From positions 62,001 through 126,000 of the forward strand of contig NTJZ01000008.1 in NCBI GenBank assembly GCA_002457215.1: a stretch of DNA of 64,000 nucleotides. Reading direction: 5' to 3'. Of this stretch, positions 37,288 through 46,936 are shown one piece after another. The DNA comes from OM182 bacterium MED-G28 (lineage in GTDB: Bacteria; Pseudomonadota; Gammaproteobacteria; Pseudomonadales; Pseudohongiellaceae). Position 1 is the first letter of the stretch. Every line of letters starts with the position of its first letter. Position numbers and translations under genes: made by a program. A model generated the notes under the pieces. It had not been told where the DNA came from. It made no database searches and saw only the letters and a list, made by a program, of their open reading frames with translations.

Positions 37288-37908
37288 ATGGCCCGTTATT
37301 TAGGCCCCAAGTGTAAGCTATCTCGTCGTGAAGGTACGGATCTGTTCTTAAAGAGCGGTGTTCGTCCTATAGACAGTAAGTGTAAGACCGATGTCATTCC
37401 TGGACAACATGGTCAGCGACGTGGTCGCCTTTCCGACTATGGGGTTCAGCTTCGAGAGAAACAAAAAGTTCGCCGTATTTATGGGGTACTTGAAAAACAA
37501 TTTCGCGGTTACTACAAAGAAGCTGCGCGACTTAAAGGCGCTACAGGTGAAAATCTCTTGCAGCTACTTGAATGTCGATTAGATAACGTTGTTTATCGTA
37601 TGGGTTTTGGATCAACTCGCGCTGAGTCACGCCAACTTGTATCGCATAAATCGATTTGCGTAAACGGCGTAGTGGTAAATATTCCTTCTTACCAAATCTC
37701 TGAAGGTGATGTTGTTACGGTTCGAGGAAAATCCAAGGAACAGCTAAGAATTAAATCTGCATTGGAATTAGCAGCTCAACGTTCGGAAATAGACTGGGTA
37801 TCGGTTGATTCATCAAAGATGGAAGGTCAGTTTGCTCGTAAACCAGATCGAACTGATTTGCCTTCTGAAATTAATGAAAGCTTGATCGTCGAACTTTATT
37901 CCAAGTAG
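37288..37908 (+). CDS. rpsD: 30S ribosomal protein S4
   Basis: 206 residues, E. coli length. [20 protein letters not shown] start, no zinc cluster, and the S4 domain with [20 protein letters not shown]. In E. coli S4 represses the alpha operon. Confidence 0.98.
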   Translation: MARYLGPKCKLSRREGTDLFLKSGVRPIDSKCKTDVIPGQHGQRRGRLSDYGVQLREKQKVRRIYGVLEKQFRGYYKEAARLKGATGENLLQLLECRLDNVVYRMGFGSTRAESRQLVSHKSICVNGVVVNIPSYQISEGDVVTVRGKSKEQLRIKSALELAAQRSEIDWVSVDSSKMEGQFARKPDRTDLPSEINESLIVELYSK

Positions 37909-37936
37909 TGACTTAATCACACAAAGGGTGGATTAC

Positions 37937-38935
37937 ATGCAAATTTCTTTATCAGACTTCTTAACACCACAAGTGATACAGGTTGATGAATTCGACAAGT
38001 GTCATTCTAAAGTGGTTTTAGAGCCCCTTGAGCGGGGTTTTGGGCACACCTTGGGCAATGCATTGCGCCGGATCCTTCTGTCATCAATGCCTGGTTGCGC
38101 CATAGAAGAAGTTGAAATCGATGGTGTTGTTCATGAATACAGCACAATTGAAGGTGTTCGTGAGGATGTTATTGAGATTCTTCTAAATCTGAAAGGTGTG
38201 GCGGTTGTATTGAATAACAATGATGAAGCCATACTAACTCTTTCGAAAAAAGGTTCGGGAACTGTTACTGCTGGAGATATTGCTGAAGATCACGACGTTG
38301 AAATCGTGAATCCTGATCATGTGATAGCTCATCTGAATACTAATGGTGAACTAAACATGCGCCTCACAGTTCGCAAGGGTAGGGGCTATTCTCCCGCCGA
38401 TAGCCGGGTAGGGGAAGAAGATGAAACCCGGTCTGTGGGTAAGCTCCTATTGGATGCTTCTTATAGCCCAATTATGAGAGTTTCATATTCAGTTGAAAAC
38501 GCTCGTGTGGAGCAGCGCACTGATTTGGACAAGTTGATTATTGATCTTGAAACTAACGGCACTATTGATCCAGAAGAATCTATCCGCAGGGCGGCTACCA
38601 TCCTTCAGCATCAGTTGAGTGTATTTGTTGATCTTCAGAGCGAGATTATTGCTGAGCCTGAAGAACACGAAGACGAAATAGATCCTATTCTTTTAAGACC
38701 AGTTGATGATCTCGAACTTACGGTTCGATCAGCAAACTGTTTGAAAGCGGAAGACATCTACTATATCGGTGATCTTATACAGCGCACAGAAGTAGAGTTG
38801 TTGAAGACTCCAAATCTAGGTAAGAAGTCTCTAACTGAAATCAAAGATGTTTTGGCTACTCGCGGTCTTTCTCTAGGCTTGCGCCTAGAGAATTGGCCTC
38901 CATCAAGCCTTAAATCTGATGATCGAGCAGCTTAG
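37937..38935 (+). CDS. rpoA: RNA polymerase alpha subunit
   Basis: 332 residues from ATG 37937; a GTG at 37928 falls in the ribosome site (AAGGGTGG). N-terminal dimerisation domain with [20 protein letters not shown], and C-terminal domain with [16 protein letters not shown] and [21 protein letters not shown] for UP-element and activator contacts. Confidence 0.98.
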   Translation: MQISLSDFLTPQVIQVDEFDKCHSKVVLEPLERGFGHTLGNALRRILLSSMPGCAIEEVEIDGVVHEYSTIEGVREDVIEILLNLKGVAVVLNNNDEAILTLSKKGSGTVTAGDIAEDHDVEIVNPDHVIAHLNTNGELNMRLTVRKGRGYSPADSRVGEEDETRSVGKLLLDASYSPIMRVSYSVENARVEQRTDLDKLIIDLETNGTIDPEESIRRAATILQHQLSVFVDLQSEIIAEPEEHEDEIDPILLRPVDDLELTVRSANCLKAEDIYYIGDLIQRTEVELLKTPNLGKKSLTEIKDVLATRGLSLGLRLENWPPSSLKSDDRAA

Positions 38936-38961
38936 TCAGAGGAAGATAAAGGTATAATCTT

Positions 38962-39381
38962 ATGCGCCATCGACAAAGCGGTCGCCAACTAAACAGAAAT
39001 AGTTCGCACCGATCAGCTATGTTTCGGAACATGACTACGTCATTGGTCGAACATGAAATAATTAAAACTACTCTGATAAAAGCGAAAGAGTTACGTTCTG
39101 TGGCAGAGCCTTTAATTACTCTTGCCAAGAAGGATTCAGTCGCAAATCGCCGGTTAGCTTTTAATCGAACTCGCAGTAAAGCCACCGTGGGTAAATTATT
39201 CACTGAACTAGGTCCGCGCTATGTAGATCGCCCTGGTGGTTATATTCGTATCCTTAAATGTGGTGAAAGGACAGGTGACAAAGCACCTATGGCTTACGTT
39301 GAGCTTGTGGATCGTCCACTTCATACCAGCAATGATTTAAATGAAGAAGTCGAAACAGTAGCCGAAGTAGATGATGAATAA
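38962..39381 (+). CDS. rplQ: 50S ribosomal protein L17
   Basis: 139 residues (127 in E. coli). [20 protein letters not shown] start and the [22 protein letters not shown] end, plus a short acidic C-terminal extension. Last gene of the ribosomal block; a terminator follows. Confidence 0.97.
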   Translation: MRHRQSGRQLNRNSSHRSAMFRNMTTSLVEHEIIKTTLIKAKELRSVAEPLITLAKKDSVANRRLAFNRTRSKATVGKLFTELGPRYVDRPGGYIRILKCGERTGDKAPMAYVELVDRPLHTSNDLNEEVETVAEVDDE

Positions 39382-39406
39382 ATTCTCGATCTTACTTTAG
39401 CATTTC

Positions 39407-39440
39407 AAAAACCCGACTACTTGCAACTGGTCGGGTTTTT
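39407..39440 (+). terminator. Rho-independent terminator ending the ribosomal block
   Basis: AAAAACCCGAC (39407-39417) pairs with GTCGGGTTTTT (39430-39440), 12-base loop, ending in a T-run. Confidence 0.9.
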
Positions 39441-39478
39441 CGGTTCTAGGTCCCAGAAATTTATCACTATTCCCAAAC

Positions 39479-40378
39479 ATGCAAAAAATAACCTTAAGAG
39501 ACTTCATTGAACTCCTGATTCTTTCGGCAATATGGGGCTCATCGTTTTTATTTCTTAGAATTGCAGCGCCGGTGTTTGGTCCTGTATTTTTAATAGAAAT
39601 GCGAGTAGTTAGCGGATTAGTTGTAATGCTTCCTATGTGTCTATTACTCGGAAAGGTCGCTGAGCTGAAACAACATTGGAAAATGATATTTGTTGTTAGT
39701 CTCACCAATATGGCAGTTCCATTTTGCTTCTTTGCCTACTCTGCAGTTAACGCTGGAGCTGGATTGCTCTCAATACTGAATGCTACAGTGCCATTTTTTA
39801 CGGCTTTGATAGCATTCATTTTTTTTCAACAAAGGCTCGCCAAACTTGGTTTTTTCGGCCTACTTGTGGGTTTTTGCGGTGTAGTTGTGTTGATGTTTGA
39901 GCCGTTGGAATCCTCGGGAATCACGAGTAATCTCGCGATTCCATCGGCGTTACTAGCTTGTGTGTTGTACGGAATTGCCTTGAATTTGGTAGCTCATAAA
40001 CTTCAAGGGGTCTCTGGTGTTGCCATCACCACTGGTGGGTTGTTTTTCTCCAGTCTAATTCTTCTGCCATTCGCATTAATAGAGCAACCCGAAGTGATGC
40101 CAAAAGGCTCTGTTTGGTTCAGTGTGCTGACATTAGGCGTTGTTTGTACTGGTTTTGGTTATCTACTTTTCTATCGATTAATTGCCAGAATTGGATCTCA
40201 GCAGGCTATTATGACTACGTATTTAATTCCACTTTTCAGTATCTTATGGGGAAATTTGTTTCTTGCAGAAAGTACTACGTTATTCATGGTCTTTGGCGGC
40301 ATGCTGATCCTTTCCGGAGTTGGCATGACCACCGGCAGATTTCCAGGGACTACTATACTAACTAGCAGAACAAACTAA
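39479..40378 (+). CDS. DMT-family (EamA) transporter
   Basis: A 299-residue membrane protein with ten predicted helices in two EamA repeats (about 8-135 and 150-290). The SAIWGSSFLFLRIA motif starts repeat one and GFGYLLFYRLIARIGSQQA lies in repeat two. Related proteins export amino acids or metabolites; substrate not predictable. No clear ribosome site precedes the ATG, 38 bases after the L17 terminator, so expression should be independent of the ribosomal operon. Confidence 0.85.
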   Translation: MQKITLRDFIELLILSAIWGSSFLFLRIAAPVFGPVFLIEMRVVSGLVVMLPMCLLLGKVAELKQHWKMIFVVSLTNMAVPFCFFAYSAVNAGAGLLSILNATVPFFTALIAFIFFQQRLAKLGFFGLLVGFCGVVVLMFEPLESSGITSNLAIPSALLACVLYGIALNLVAHKLQGVSGVAITTGGLFFSSLILLPFALIEQPEVMPKGSVWFSVLTLGVVCTGFGYLLFYRLIARIGSQQAIMTTYLIPLFSILWGNLFLAESTTLFMVFGGMLILSGVGMTTGRFPGTTILTSRTN

Positions 40379-40600
40379 AGGACAATCAGAAATAACCAGT
40401 ATCCTTGACGCAACGGCTGCTATCCGCTGCCACTTATCTAAAGCCTATTGCTTGAAAATCCTACCTTTCTTCGAGATAGAAGACCCGCTGCACACAATAA
40501 GATCACCTAGCTTAATGAGCATTAGAGGTTCATCCGAGGGAACGGAGAGCAAATATCTATAAATTTATCAGAGCGTCGAAGAGACAATAGTTATAGACAT

Positions 40601-40633
40601 AAAAAACCCGACCAATTTCATGGTCGGGTTTTT
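40601..40633 (-). terminator. Rho-independent terminator, usable in both directions
   Basis: AACCCGACCA (40605-40614) pairs exactly with 40621-40630; A-run on the left and T-run on the right. It ends the minus-strand quinoprotein gene and could also end transcription from the DMT gene. Confidence 0.9.
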
Positions 40634-40650
40634 GTAGTCGACTTAAGAAC

Positions 40651-42675
40651 TTAGTACGCGCCACCTGCAGCAGGAGCTGCATCAGGTAATGCTACAGCAG
40701 TTAATTTTGAACCCGTTTGCAGCATGATGTATTGATGACCATCATGTGTCCAAGAGCTCATGCCGTAGCGGCTACGATCCGGCAATTCGATAGAACTTAT
40801 AGTCTCACCCGTTGCTTTATCAATTGCATAAAGCATGGGCGTACCATCAGTTTTAGTATCTGAGTAAACGAGCATGGTCGGAGTCACTACCATCGATACA
40901 AGTGCGCCAGTGCCAGTGTTTGCTATGTCAAGATTATTGTCATCGATCACTTGTTGCACTCGCGCCGGTGTTTCGCCAGTTGGGATCATCCAGGCATGTT
41001 CCCCAGTGTTCATATCTATAGCGGTAATCCGACTATAGGGTGGCTTGTAGAGTGGAATGCCTGCAGCGTGACGCGGCGCGCCTGCTCCGGGGCCATTCGC
41101 ATACTGAGAGTAGGTTGTTCCCGTTGGATATTCATACTGCAAGTCTGCCTCTTCACCTGGAACTAGCTGAATTGGGCTACACGCCGAATGGGATGAAACG
41201 TAGAGATAACCAGTCGTTGGGTCTGCAACTGCTGGTGCAGTAATGTTTGCTCCACCACCTCCTCCCGGGCAGAACATTGCAGCGCGTTTACCAGATTCGT
41301 GGCCGCGCTGAATTGGAGGGTTAAACAAAGGCCCCATTTGATAATCAGCAAATGCATTAATCGCTTGCTGCCTTAACTCCGGGGTCCAATCAACTAAGTC
41401 ATTAATGGATACGCCCTGAATATCATAAGGCTCAGGTTTGGTAGGAAATGGCTGCGTATTAGAAAGAACCTCTCCAGGTACGGTAGATTGTGGAACTGGC
41501 CTTTCAATAATAGGCCAGATTGGTTCGCCAGTTAGTCTATTGAAAGCGTAGACGAAACTTTGCTTCGTCACCTGCATCACGGCTGGAACTTCCCCCTGAC
41601 CTTCAACATTTAAATCCATAAGCACGGGCGCCGTAGGATTGTCATAGTTCCAGATATCATGATGAACCATCTGAAAGTGCCATGCTCTTTCGCCAGTGCT
41701 GGCATTCAGTGCAATCAGACTAGTGCCGTAAAGATTATCGCCAGGCCTGAAACCACCGTAGTAATCTATAGTTGCCCCGTTAGTGGGAATGTAGACTATG
41801 TCATTTTCAACATCAGCTGAAATTGGGGCCCATGAAGAAACGTCACCAGTCCATTGCCATGCATCGTTTTCCCAAGTTTCATGACCATATTCGCCAGGCT
41901 TCGGGATTACATTAAACTTCCACTTAAAATCACCTGTTTTCTTATCGTAAGCAAGAATGTCACCTGGCACGTTTTCAATTCGGGACTGATGATAGCCTTG
42001 CTCTGCTGAGTTCCCCACAATAATCGTGTCGTTTACAACAATAGGTGGAGATGATCCGGTTATATAGCCCGTTTCAAGAGGAATGCCTTCATAGGGGTCA
42101 TATGGATGGCCTAAATCTGCTAGTAGATCAACAACTCCCGAATCAGGAAAGCCATCAATAGGCACCGGTTTGCCAAATCCTTGTAAAGGAGCGCCGGTTT
42201 CAGCATCCAAAGCAGTCAGAAAAAATCCAGGTGTAATCATGTAAATTACGCCTTTGCCGTCAACTTCTGAATAACCAATTCCTTTGCCATAGTCCGCGCG
42301 CATGGAATATTCCCATCGGCCGGTATTCGGTAAGCGGTAGCTCCAAAGTGTTTCGCCAGTTTTAGGATCAATCGCAACGACACTGCGACGAGCACCGGCG
42401 ACCGTATAAAGGGTGCCATTGATATAGCTCGGAGTTGAACGGCCGCTTACTGCCCCTAAACTAGCACCATCCCATTCCCACATAACTTCCAGTTCACTGA
42501 AGTTTTCTGATGAAATTTCAGAGGAGCTGGTATAGCGCGTATGAGCGTAGTCGTTACCTAGAGTGAACCACTCCACATCGTCCTGAGCAGCGAAAAGGCT
42601 GCCAGAGCCGCTCAGTAACAAACTAATGAGAGCGACGGTTTTAACGCGTTTCCAGATATCTATTTTTATTATCAT
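40651..42675 (-). CDS. PQQ-binding-like beta-propeller oxidoreductase
   Basis: An exported quinoprotein of 674 residues, read from ATG 42675 (GAGGCG upstream); the frame extends to 42738 but that would bury the signal peptide (SLLLSGSGSLFAA). Repeated propeller blades carry the tryptophan-docking pattern (AIDPKTGETLWSYRLPN, ALNASTGERAWHFQMVHHDIWNYD). The HHDIWNYDNP stretch is typical of PQQ-dependent alcohol/glucose dehydrogenases. No CXXCH heme site is present, so electrons must pass to a separate carrier. Substrate unknown; PQQ binding is inferred. Confidence 0.82.
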   Translation of the reverse strand: MIIKIDIWKRVKTVALISLLLSGSGSLFAAQDDVEWFTLGNDYAHTRYTSSSEISSENFSELEVMWEWDGASLGAVSGRSTPSYINGTLYTVAGARRSVVAIDPKTGETLWSYRLPNTGRWEYSMRADYGKGIGYSEVDGKGVIYMITPGFFLTALDAETGAPLQGFGKPVPIDGFPDSGVVDLLADLGHPYDPYEGIPLETGYITGSSPPIVVNDTIIVGNSAEQGYHQSRIENVPGDILAYDKKTGDFKWKFNVIPKPGEYGHETWENDAWQWTGDVSSWAPISADVENDIVYIPTNGATIDYYGGFRPGDNLYGTSLIALNASTGERAWHFQMVHHDIWNYDNPTAPVLMDLNVEGQGEVPAVMQVTKQSFVYAFNRLTGEPIWPIIERPVPQSTVPGEVLSNTQPFPTKPEPYDIQGVSINDLVDWTPELRQQAINAFADYQMGPLFNPPIQRGHESGKRAAMFCPGGGGGANITAPAVADPTTGYLYVSSHSACSPIQLVPGEEADLQYEYPTGTTYSQYANGPGAGAPRHAAGIPLYKPPYSRITAIDMNTGEHAWMIPTGETPARVQQVIDDNNLDIANTGTGALVSMVVTPTMLVYSDTKTDGTPMLYAIDKATGETISSIELPDRSRYGMSSWTHDGHQYIMLQTGSKLTAVALPDAAPAAGGAY

Positions 42676-42896
42676 TTTTCGCCTCGTTGATAAAAATCTG
42701 TATCGAATTCCAAGAGTTTTGAATCCACTAAAATGCAATGGATTTGCAGTGAAGTTTAATTGAATATTATCCAGTAAAAACAGCTAGTTATATAATATCA
42801 ATAATGATCTTAACTGGTTAGTGTACTTTCCTGAGGCTACCGCAAGGAGAGGGTATTGTCCACGATGAAAAAGTAACGAGAGTTGTCAGAAAACGT

Positions 42897-43808
42897 TTAA
42901 ATGTCTGGCATCTGAAATTGGACGGAAGAGAGCGCCGCGGTGAGTTCTGAAAGCTGGGTATTATTTAGTTTGGCGAGAGGAGGTCGTACTCGAAGCCACT
43001 GAGAATCCTTCGTGCATATTGCAGTTGCTGCTTTTAGTGCAGGAATCATTGGATAGCTCTGGAAAATATTTCTGATTTGATCAAGCCCCGCTTGTTTCTG
43101 CTCCGCGTCTTCACCCTGCCAAGCAGAACAAAGACTGCTAATCGCAGCTGGATTGACATTGGCAGTAGCGGAGATGCAGCCAGCTCCGCCAGCCTTCATG
43201 TTCTGCAGCAGGAAACTCTCGGATCCGCAGAAAACTCGAAAATTGTCTATAGATAATTCGTTAAACGCTTGGGTTTGATTCCAATCCCCTGAACTGTCTT
43301 TTATGCCAGCTATGTTTTTGGGATAGCTATACGCTAACTTTTCTATTAGTTCGAGAGTCAAAGGAATCTGTGAAATAGGAGGAATGTGATACAGATAAAT
43401 TTTAAGATCTTCACTATTAACTGCTTCAATTACCTCAGCATAATAGTTAAAGAGCCCTTGGTCAGATATGTCTTTATAATAAAATGGCGGCAGCATTAGG
43501 ACGCCGGCGCAGCCCAGCTCGACTGCCTTCCTACTTAATTCGATGGTGTCACTAAGGGCGCAGCAACCTGTCCCAGGCATCAGGGAATGCGTTTCTATGC
43601 CGCCTTCAATTAAATCATCCAACAAACTAATTTTTTCACTAATACTTAAGGAGTTTGCTTCACTGTTAGTGCCGAAGACTGCAAGATTCGCTCCTTGGGA
43701 AACTATCCAGCGGCAATGTTTTATAAAGCGAGAAGAGTCGGGTGATAAATCTTCATTAAATGGGGTAATTACTGGAGCTAATACCCCGCTGAATCGAGAT
43801 TGAGACAC
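42897..43808 (-). CDS. Dihydrodipicolinate synthase/N-acetylneuraminate lyase-family aldolase
   Basis: 303-residue TIM-barrel aldolase. Schiff-base Lys170 lies in IAGIKDSSGDW and the conserved Tyr140 in LYHIPP. FGTNSEANSLS stands where DapA has GTTGES, so it is unlikely to be the housekeeping DapA; a catabolic 2-keto acid aldolase or lyase role is more probable. It is the last gene of a minus-strand run with the LspA-like gene 60 bases upstream. Confidence 0.82.
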   Translation of the reverse strand: MSQSRFSGVLAPVITPFNEDLSPDSSRFIKHCRWIVSQGANLAVFGTNSEANSLSISEKISLLDDLIEGGIETHSLMPGTGCCALSDTIELSRKAVELGCAGVLMLPPFYYKDISDQGLFNYYAEVIEAVNSEDLKIYLYHIPPISQIPLTLELIEKLAYSYPKNIAGIKDSSGDWNQTQAFNELSIDNFRVFCGSESFLLQNMKAGGAGCISATANVNPAAISSLCSAWQGEDAEQKQAGLDQIRNIFQSYPMIPALKAATAICTKDSQWLRVRPPLAKLNNTQLSELTAALSSVQFQMPDI

Positions 43809-43868
43809 TTCAAAACTCCTTTTGTACTTAATTAAAAAGCTTGAAAAAACAGGGTCTGTAGAGTGTTT

Positions 43869-44351
43869 TCAACTATGTTTTTCTGACGGATTGAATAAAA
43901 AGCTAAATAACAACATGGGCCAGATGCCCACATGCACCATTACATCCGCGGTATTGAATACGTAGTTCCAGTATGGAATATGTTGAATATCGATAAAGTC
44001 AATAACGCTTCCATAGACTAATCGATCGAGAATATTACTAGCACCGCCCCCAACAATAAATCCAAAGCAAATGTATTCGTAACGATATATGTTTTTGCCT
44101 ATCCATAAATACGCTGAAACGGCAATCAATAAAGTAATTGATATAAGGCCAAATAACCAACCCATACCCTGACCCAGGCCGAAAATACCGCCATAATTTC
44201 GAATATGCGTAAAGTGAATGAATGAATTAATCTCCAGGCTAGAATTTATTTCAATCGAGCTGTTCACCCAATAGCCAATAAGTTGGGATAGGAATAGAGC
44301 CATAAAGGCAATGCCACCGTAAAGAGAGATATTTCGCATTTTTGTATTCAT
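43869..44351 (-). CDS. Signal peptidase II-like protein, divergent
   Basis: A 160-residue membrane protein with four predicted helices and LspA-family motifs: RNYGGIFGLG (51-60), then SNILDRLVYGSVIDFID with Asp118, and FNTADV with Asp136, the probable aspartyl protease pair. The early DQXXK motif of housekeeping LspA is not kept: the matching stretch reads SQLIGYW (22-28). It is not beside ileS, the usual lspA partner, but in a metabolic gene run. It could be a second peptidase with special substrates. Activity is plausible because both catalytic Asp remain. Confidence 0.72.
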   Translation of the reverse strand: MNTKMRNISLYGGIAFMALFLSQLIGYWVNSSIEINSSLEINSFIHFTHIRNYGGIFGLGQGMGWLFGLISITLLIAVSAYLWIGKNIYRYEYICFGFIVGGGASNILDRLVYGSVIDFIDIQHIPYWNYVFNTADVMVHVGIWPMLLFSFLFNPSEKHS

Positions 44352-44455
44352 AGACTGTCGGCAACTTTAATTGCTCTATAGATATAGAAAATTAGCATAA
44401 AATAATTGTGATTAAGTAATTTAGATCTCGTTAAACCCTGAATACCAGAATCAGA

Positions 44456-45073
44456 TTATCGAGTAAGCTCTGCATAAGGCACATCGGCATACTGAGTGAT
44501 CTGACCTAACTCGCTATCAGAAAAACTTACTATACTATGGGCACAATTATGCATGTGGGGCGGTGTCCATAGTTCGCACATAGGTTTATCTTCGATATGG
44601 CATAGAAATGTTTTAATCAGTGCGCCATGACTTATCAAGGCGACTTTTTTGTTGAGGTTACTCTCCATTATTTTTTTAATTGTAGCGATTGCTCTGGATT
44701 GAAGCTTAAAAAATGATTCAGCGCCCTGGACACTGAACAGGTGTGGTTCTTGCCAAAAATGGTGATAAGATTCTGGTTCCCGCCGCTCTATTTCCTCATA
44801 AAGAGTACCTTCCCAAGGACCAAGAAAGATTTCTCTGAGGGAGTCCAAATACTCAATGTCTAAGTGGTTTGCCGGGAAGAGGTTTGCAGCGGTTTGACGG
44901 GTTCGTAATGAGCTACTACAGAAGACTTTGTCGAATTTTATAGCGCTAATCCGTTCGCCTAAAGCGATCGCTTGGTTGATGCCGAGCTGCGTCAACTGCG
45001 AGTCACTTTGCCCTTGAACTCGCCGTTCTTCATTCCAGTCTGTCTGACCATGACGAATTAAATGCAATTCCAT
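44456..45073 (-). CDS. Histidine phosphatase-family protein
   Basis: 205 residues of the phosphoglycerate-mutase-like superfamily. Catalytic His is in LIRHGQTDWNEE (RHG motif), with a second His in ALISHGALIKTF and the partner Glu in REIFLGPWEG. Such enzymes act on small phosphoesters (for example alpha-ribazole phosphate or sugar phosphates). It lies 8 bases after glpK and is surely cotranscribed with it, hinting at a sugar- or glycerol-phosphate substrate. Confidence 0.85.
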   Translation of the reverse strand: MELHLIRHGQTDWNEERRVQGQSDSQLTQLGINQAIALGERISAIKFDKVFCSSSLRTRQTAANLFPANHLDIEYLDSLREIFLGPWEGTLYEEIERREPESYHHFWQEPHLFSVQGAESFFKLQSRAIATIKKIMESNLNKKVALISHGALIKTFLCHIEDKPMCELWTPPHMHNCAHSIVSFSDSELGQITQYADVPYAELTR

Positions 45074-45081
45074 TTGTTCTA

Positions 45082-46566
45082 TTATTCCTGTGTTCTAGTT
45101 TTCTTTACAGCGGCGTTCCATCCAGAATATTGAGTGTCTCTCCAGCTTTGGTCTTTGGTCGGCTCAAACGCTTCATCTAATTGCCACTTCTGTGTTATTT
45201 CCTCAAGAGATGAAAAAACACCAGCTTGTAACCCTGCAATATAGGCTGCCCCTAATGCGGTAGTTTCGGTAATTGTTGGCCTTTGCACTTCACAATCCAA
45301 AAGATCCGCAAGCTTTTGCGTTACAAAATTATTATTCGCCATACCCCCGTCAACTTTTAGACTGTTTAAGCTGGCGCCGTCTGCACTAATAGCTTCGACT
45401 AGATCTTTTGTTTGATAGCAAACAGACATAAGTCCGGCAGTGACAATTTCTTTGACACCGGTATCGCGAGTCATGCCGAAAATTGAGCCTCTTGCATTAG
45501 TATCCCAGTAAGGTGCGCCCAAGCCAGTAAAGGCGGGAACCAGATAGACCTTTAAGTCATCAGCAGTTTCCCTCGCTAGTTGCTCGGATTCTTCGGCAGT
45601 CGCTATTAGTTTTAATTCATCTCTTAACCACTGTATTGTGGCTCCCGCCATAAATATGCTGCCTTCGATGGCATAGCATGTTTTATTAGCTAGTCTATAA
45701 GCGACTGTAGACAACAACTTATTAGAAGATTTAACTATTTGCTCGCCGGTATTAAGTAGTAGAAAACAACCTGTACCGTAAGTGCTTTTTGCAGAGCCAT
45801 TGGCAAAACAACCCTGGCCGAAGGCGGCAGACTGTTGGTCTCCGATCATGCCAGTAATTGGAATGGCAGCACCAAAAAAGTCAGCAGTAGAATTACCAAA
45901 ATCTGCGGCACAATCCTTTACTTCAGGAAGTACAGCTGCAGGTATGTCAAACATTTTTAGCAGCTCAGAATCCCATCGCTGCTCTGCAATATTGAATAGC
46001 ATAGTACGGGAAGCATTTGTCGCATCTGTAAAGTGGCTTTTACCATCAGTAAGTTTCCACAACAGAAAACTATCAACTGTGCCGAAGGCTAATTCACCAT
46101 TTTCTGCGCGAGTCCGTGCATCTGGCACATTTTCTAAAATCCAACGTAATTTCGTTGCAGAGAAATAAGGATCTAAAAGTAATCCAGTTTTATTTTGGAT
46201 CATCTCTGAATGGCCTATTTCTCTCAATGAGTCACAATAGTCGCTAGTTCGTCGATCTTGCCAAACAATCGCATTACTAATCGGCTCGCCAGTTTTTCTA
46301 TCCCAAACAATTGTAGTCTCTCTTTGATTTGTGATGCCAATACAGATGATATCATTGGCTTCCGCACCCGCTTCTGACATGGCTACGTGACAGCAGCTTA
46401 ACGTTGTTTGCCAAATTTCACTTGCGTCATGCTCCACCCAGCCATCAGCAGGAAAATGTTGCTTGAACTCTTGGCGTCCAACACTAATTGGTGTTCCTTC
46501 TCTGTCGAAAAGAAGGGCTCGGCTACTAGTTGTACCTTGATCAATGGCAAGAATGTATTTGCTCAT
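45082..46566 (-). CDS. glpK: Glycerol kinase
   Basis: Phosphorylates glycerol to sn-glycerol 3-phosphate with ATP. 494 residues with the FGGY signatures: [15 protein letters not shown] at the start, [12 protein letters not shown], and [17 protein letters not shown] near 395-412. No glpF or glpD is adjacent; instead a histidine phosphatase, an LspA-like gene and an aldolase follow on the same strand. Confidence 0.96.
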   Translation of the reverse strand: MSKYILAIDQGTTSSRALLFDREGTPISVGRQEFKQHFPADGWVEHDASEIWQTTLSCCHVAMSEAGAEANDIICIGITNQRETTIVWDRKTGEPISNAIVWQDRRTSDYCDSLREIGHSEMIQNKTGLLLDPYFSATKLRWILENVPDARTRAENGELAFGTVDSFLLWKLTDGKSHFTDATNASRTMLFNIAEQRWDSELLKMFDIPAAVLPEVKDCAADFGNSTADFFGAAIPITGMIGDQQSAAFGQGCFANGSAKSTYGTGCFLLLNTGEQIVKSSNKLLSTVAYRLANKTCYAIEGSIFMAGATIQWLRDELKLIATAEESEQLARETADDLKVYLVPAFTGLGAPYWDTNARGSIFGMTRDTGVKEIVTAGLMSVCYQTKDLVEAISADGASLNSLKVDGGMANNNFVTQKLADLLDCEVQRPTITETTALGAAYIAGLQAGVFSSLEEITQKWQLDEAFEPTKDQSWRDTQYSGWNAAVKKTRTQE

Positions 46567-46936
46567 AAGAAATATTTCGCTGGGTCACATAAAAAGTACA
46601 TAAGGTTAGTGAAAGCTGGTCAATTACAGAGACATATTACACTATGTTAAGTGCTGTATGGCATGCTTTTCCTTGGGGATAAGTTTTTGTAAAGCAATCT
46701 AACTCTCTTGATGATCTGCTGATAATTGTGAGCTGAGTTAACTAAGTCGTCATCACTGCTGAGTCTGTCCTCTCCATCAATCTTTCGGCCCACGCGCAAT
46801 CGCTCTTGCGGCGTTGAGTCTTAGACTTATTAATAGCTCTCAAAATAATTTCTTTTAGCACTTGTTCCGGTGTGTGTTATTGAGACTGACATCGGTACAA
46901 TACGTTTTTAGTAATTTCGAAAAGGTAGAGCTCTCA
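46567..46936. other. Intergenic region, no gene seen
   Basis: 370 bases between the divergent glpK and metallohydrolase genes. It should hold both promoters; no inverted repeat, RNA or small gene was recognised. Confidence 0.5.

Noticed and set aside
40651..42675. PQQ-type protein as a quinohemoprotein
   Set aside because: No CXXCH motif occurs in the protein.
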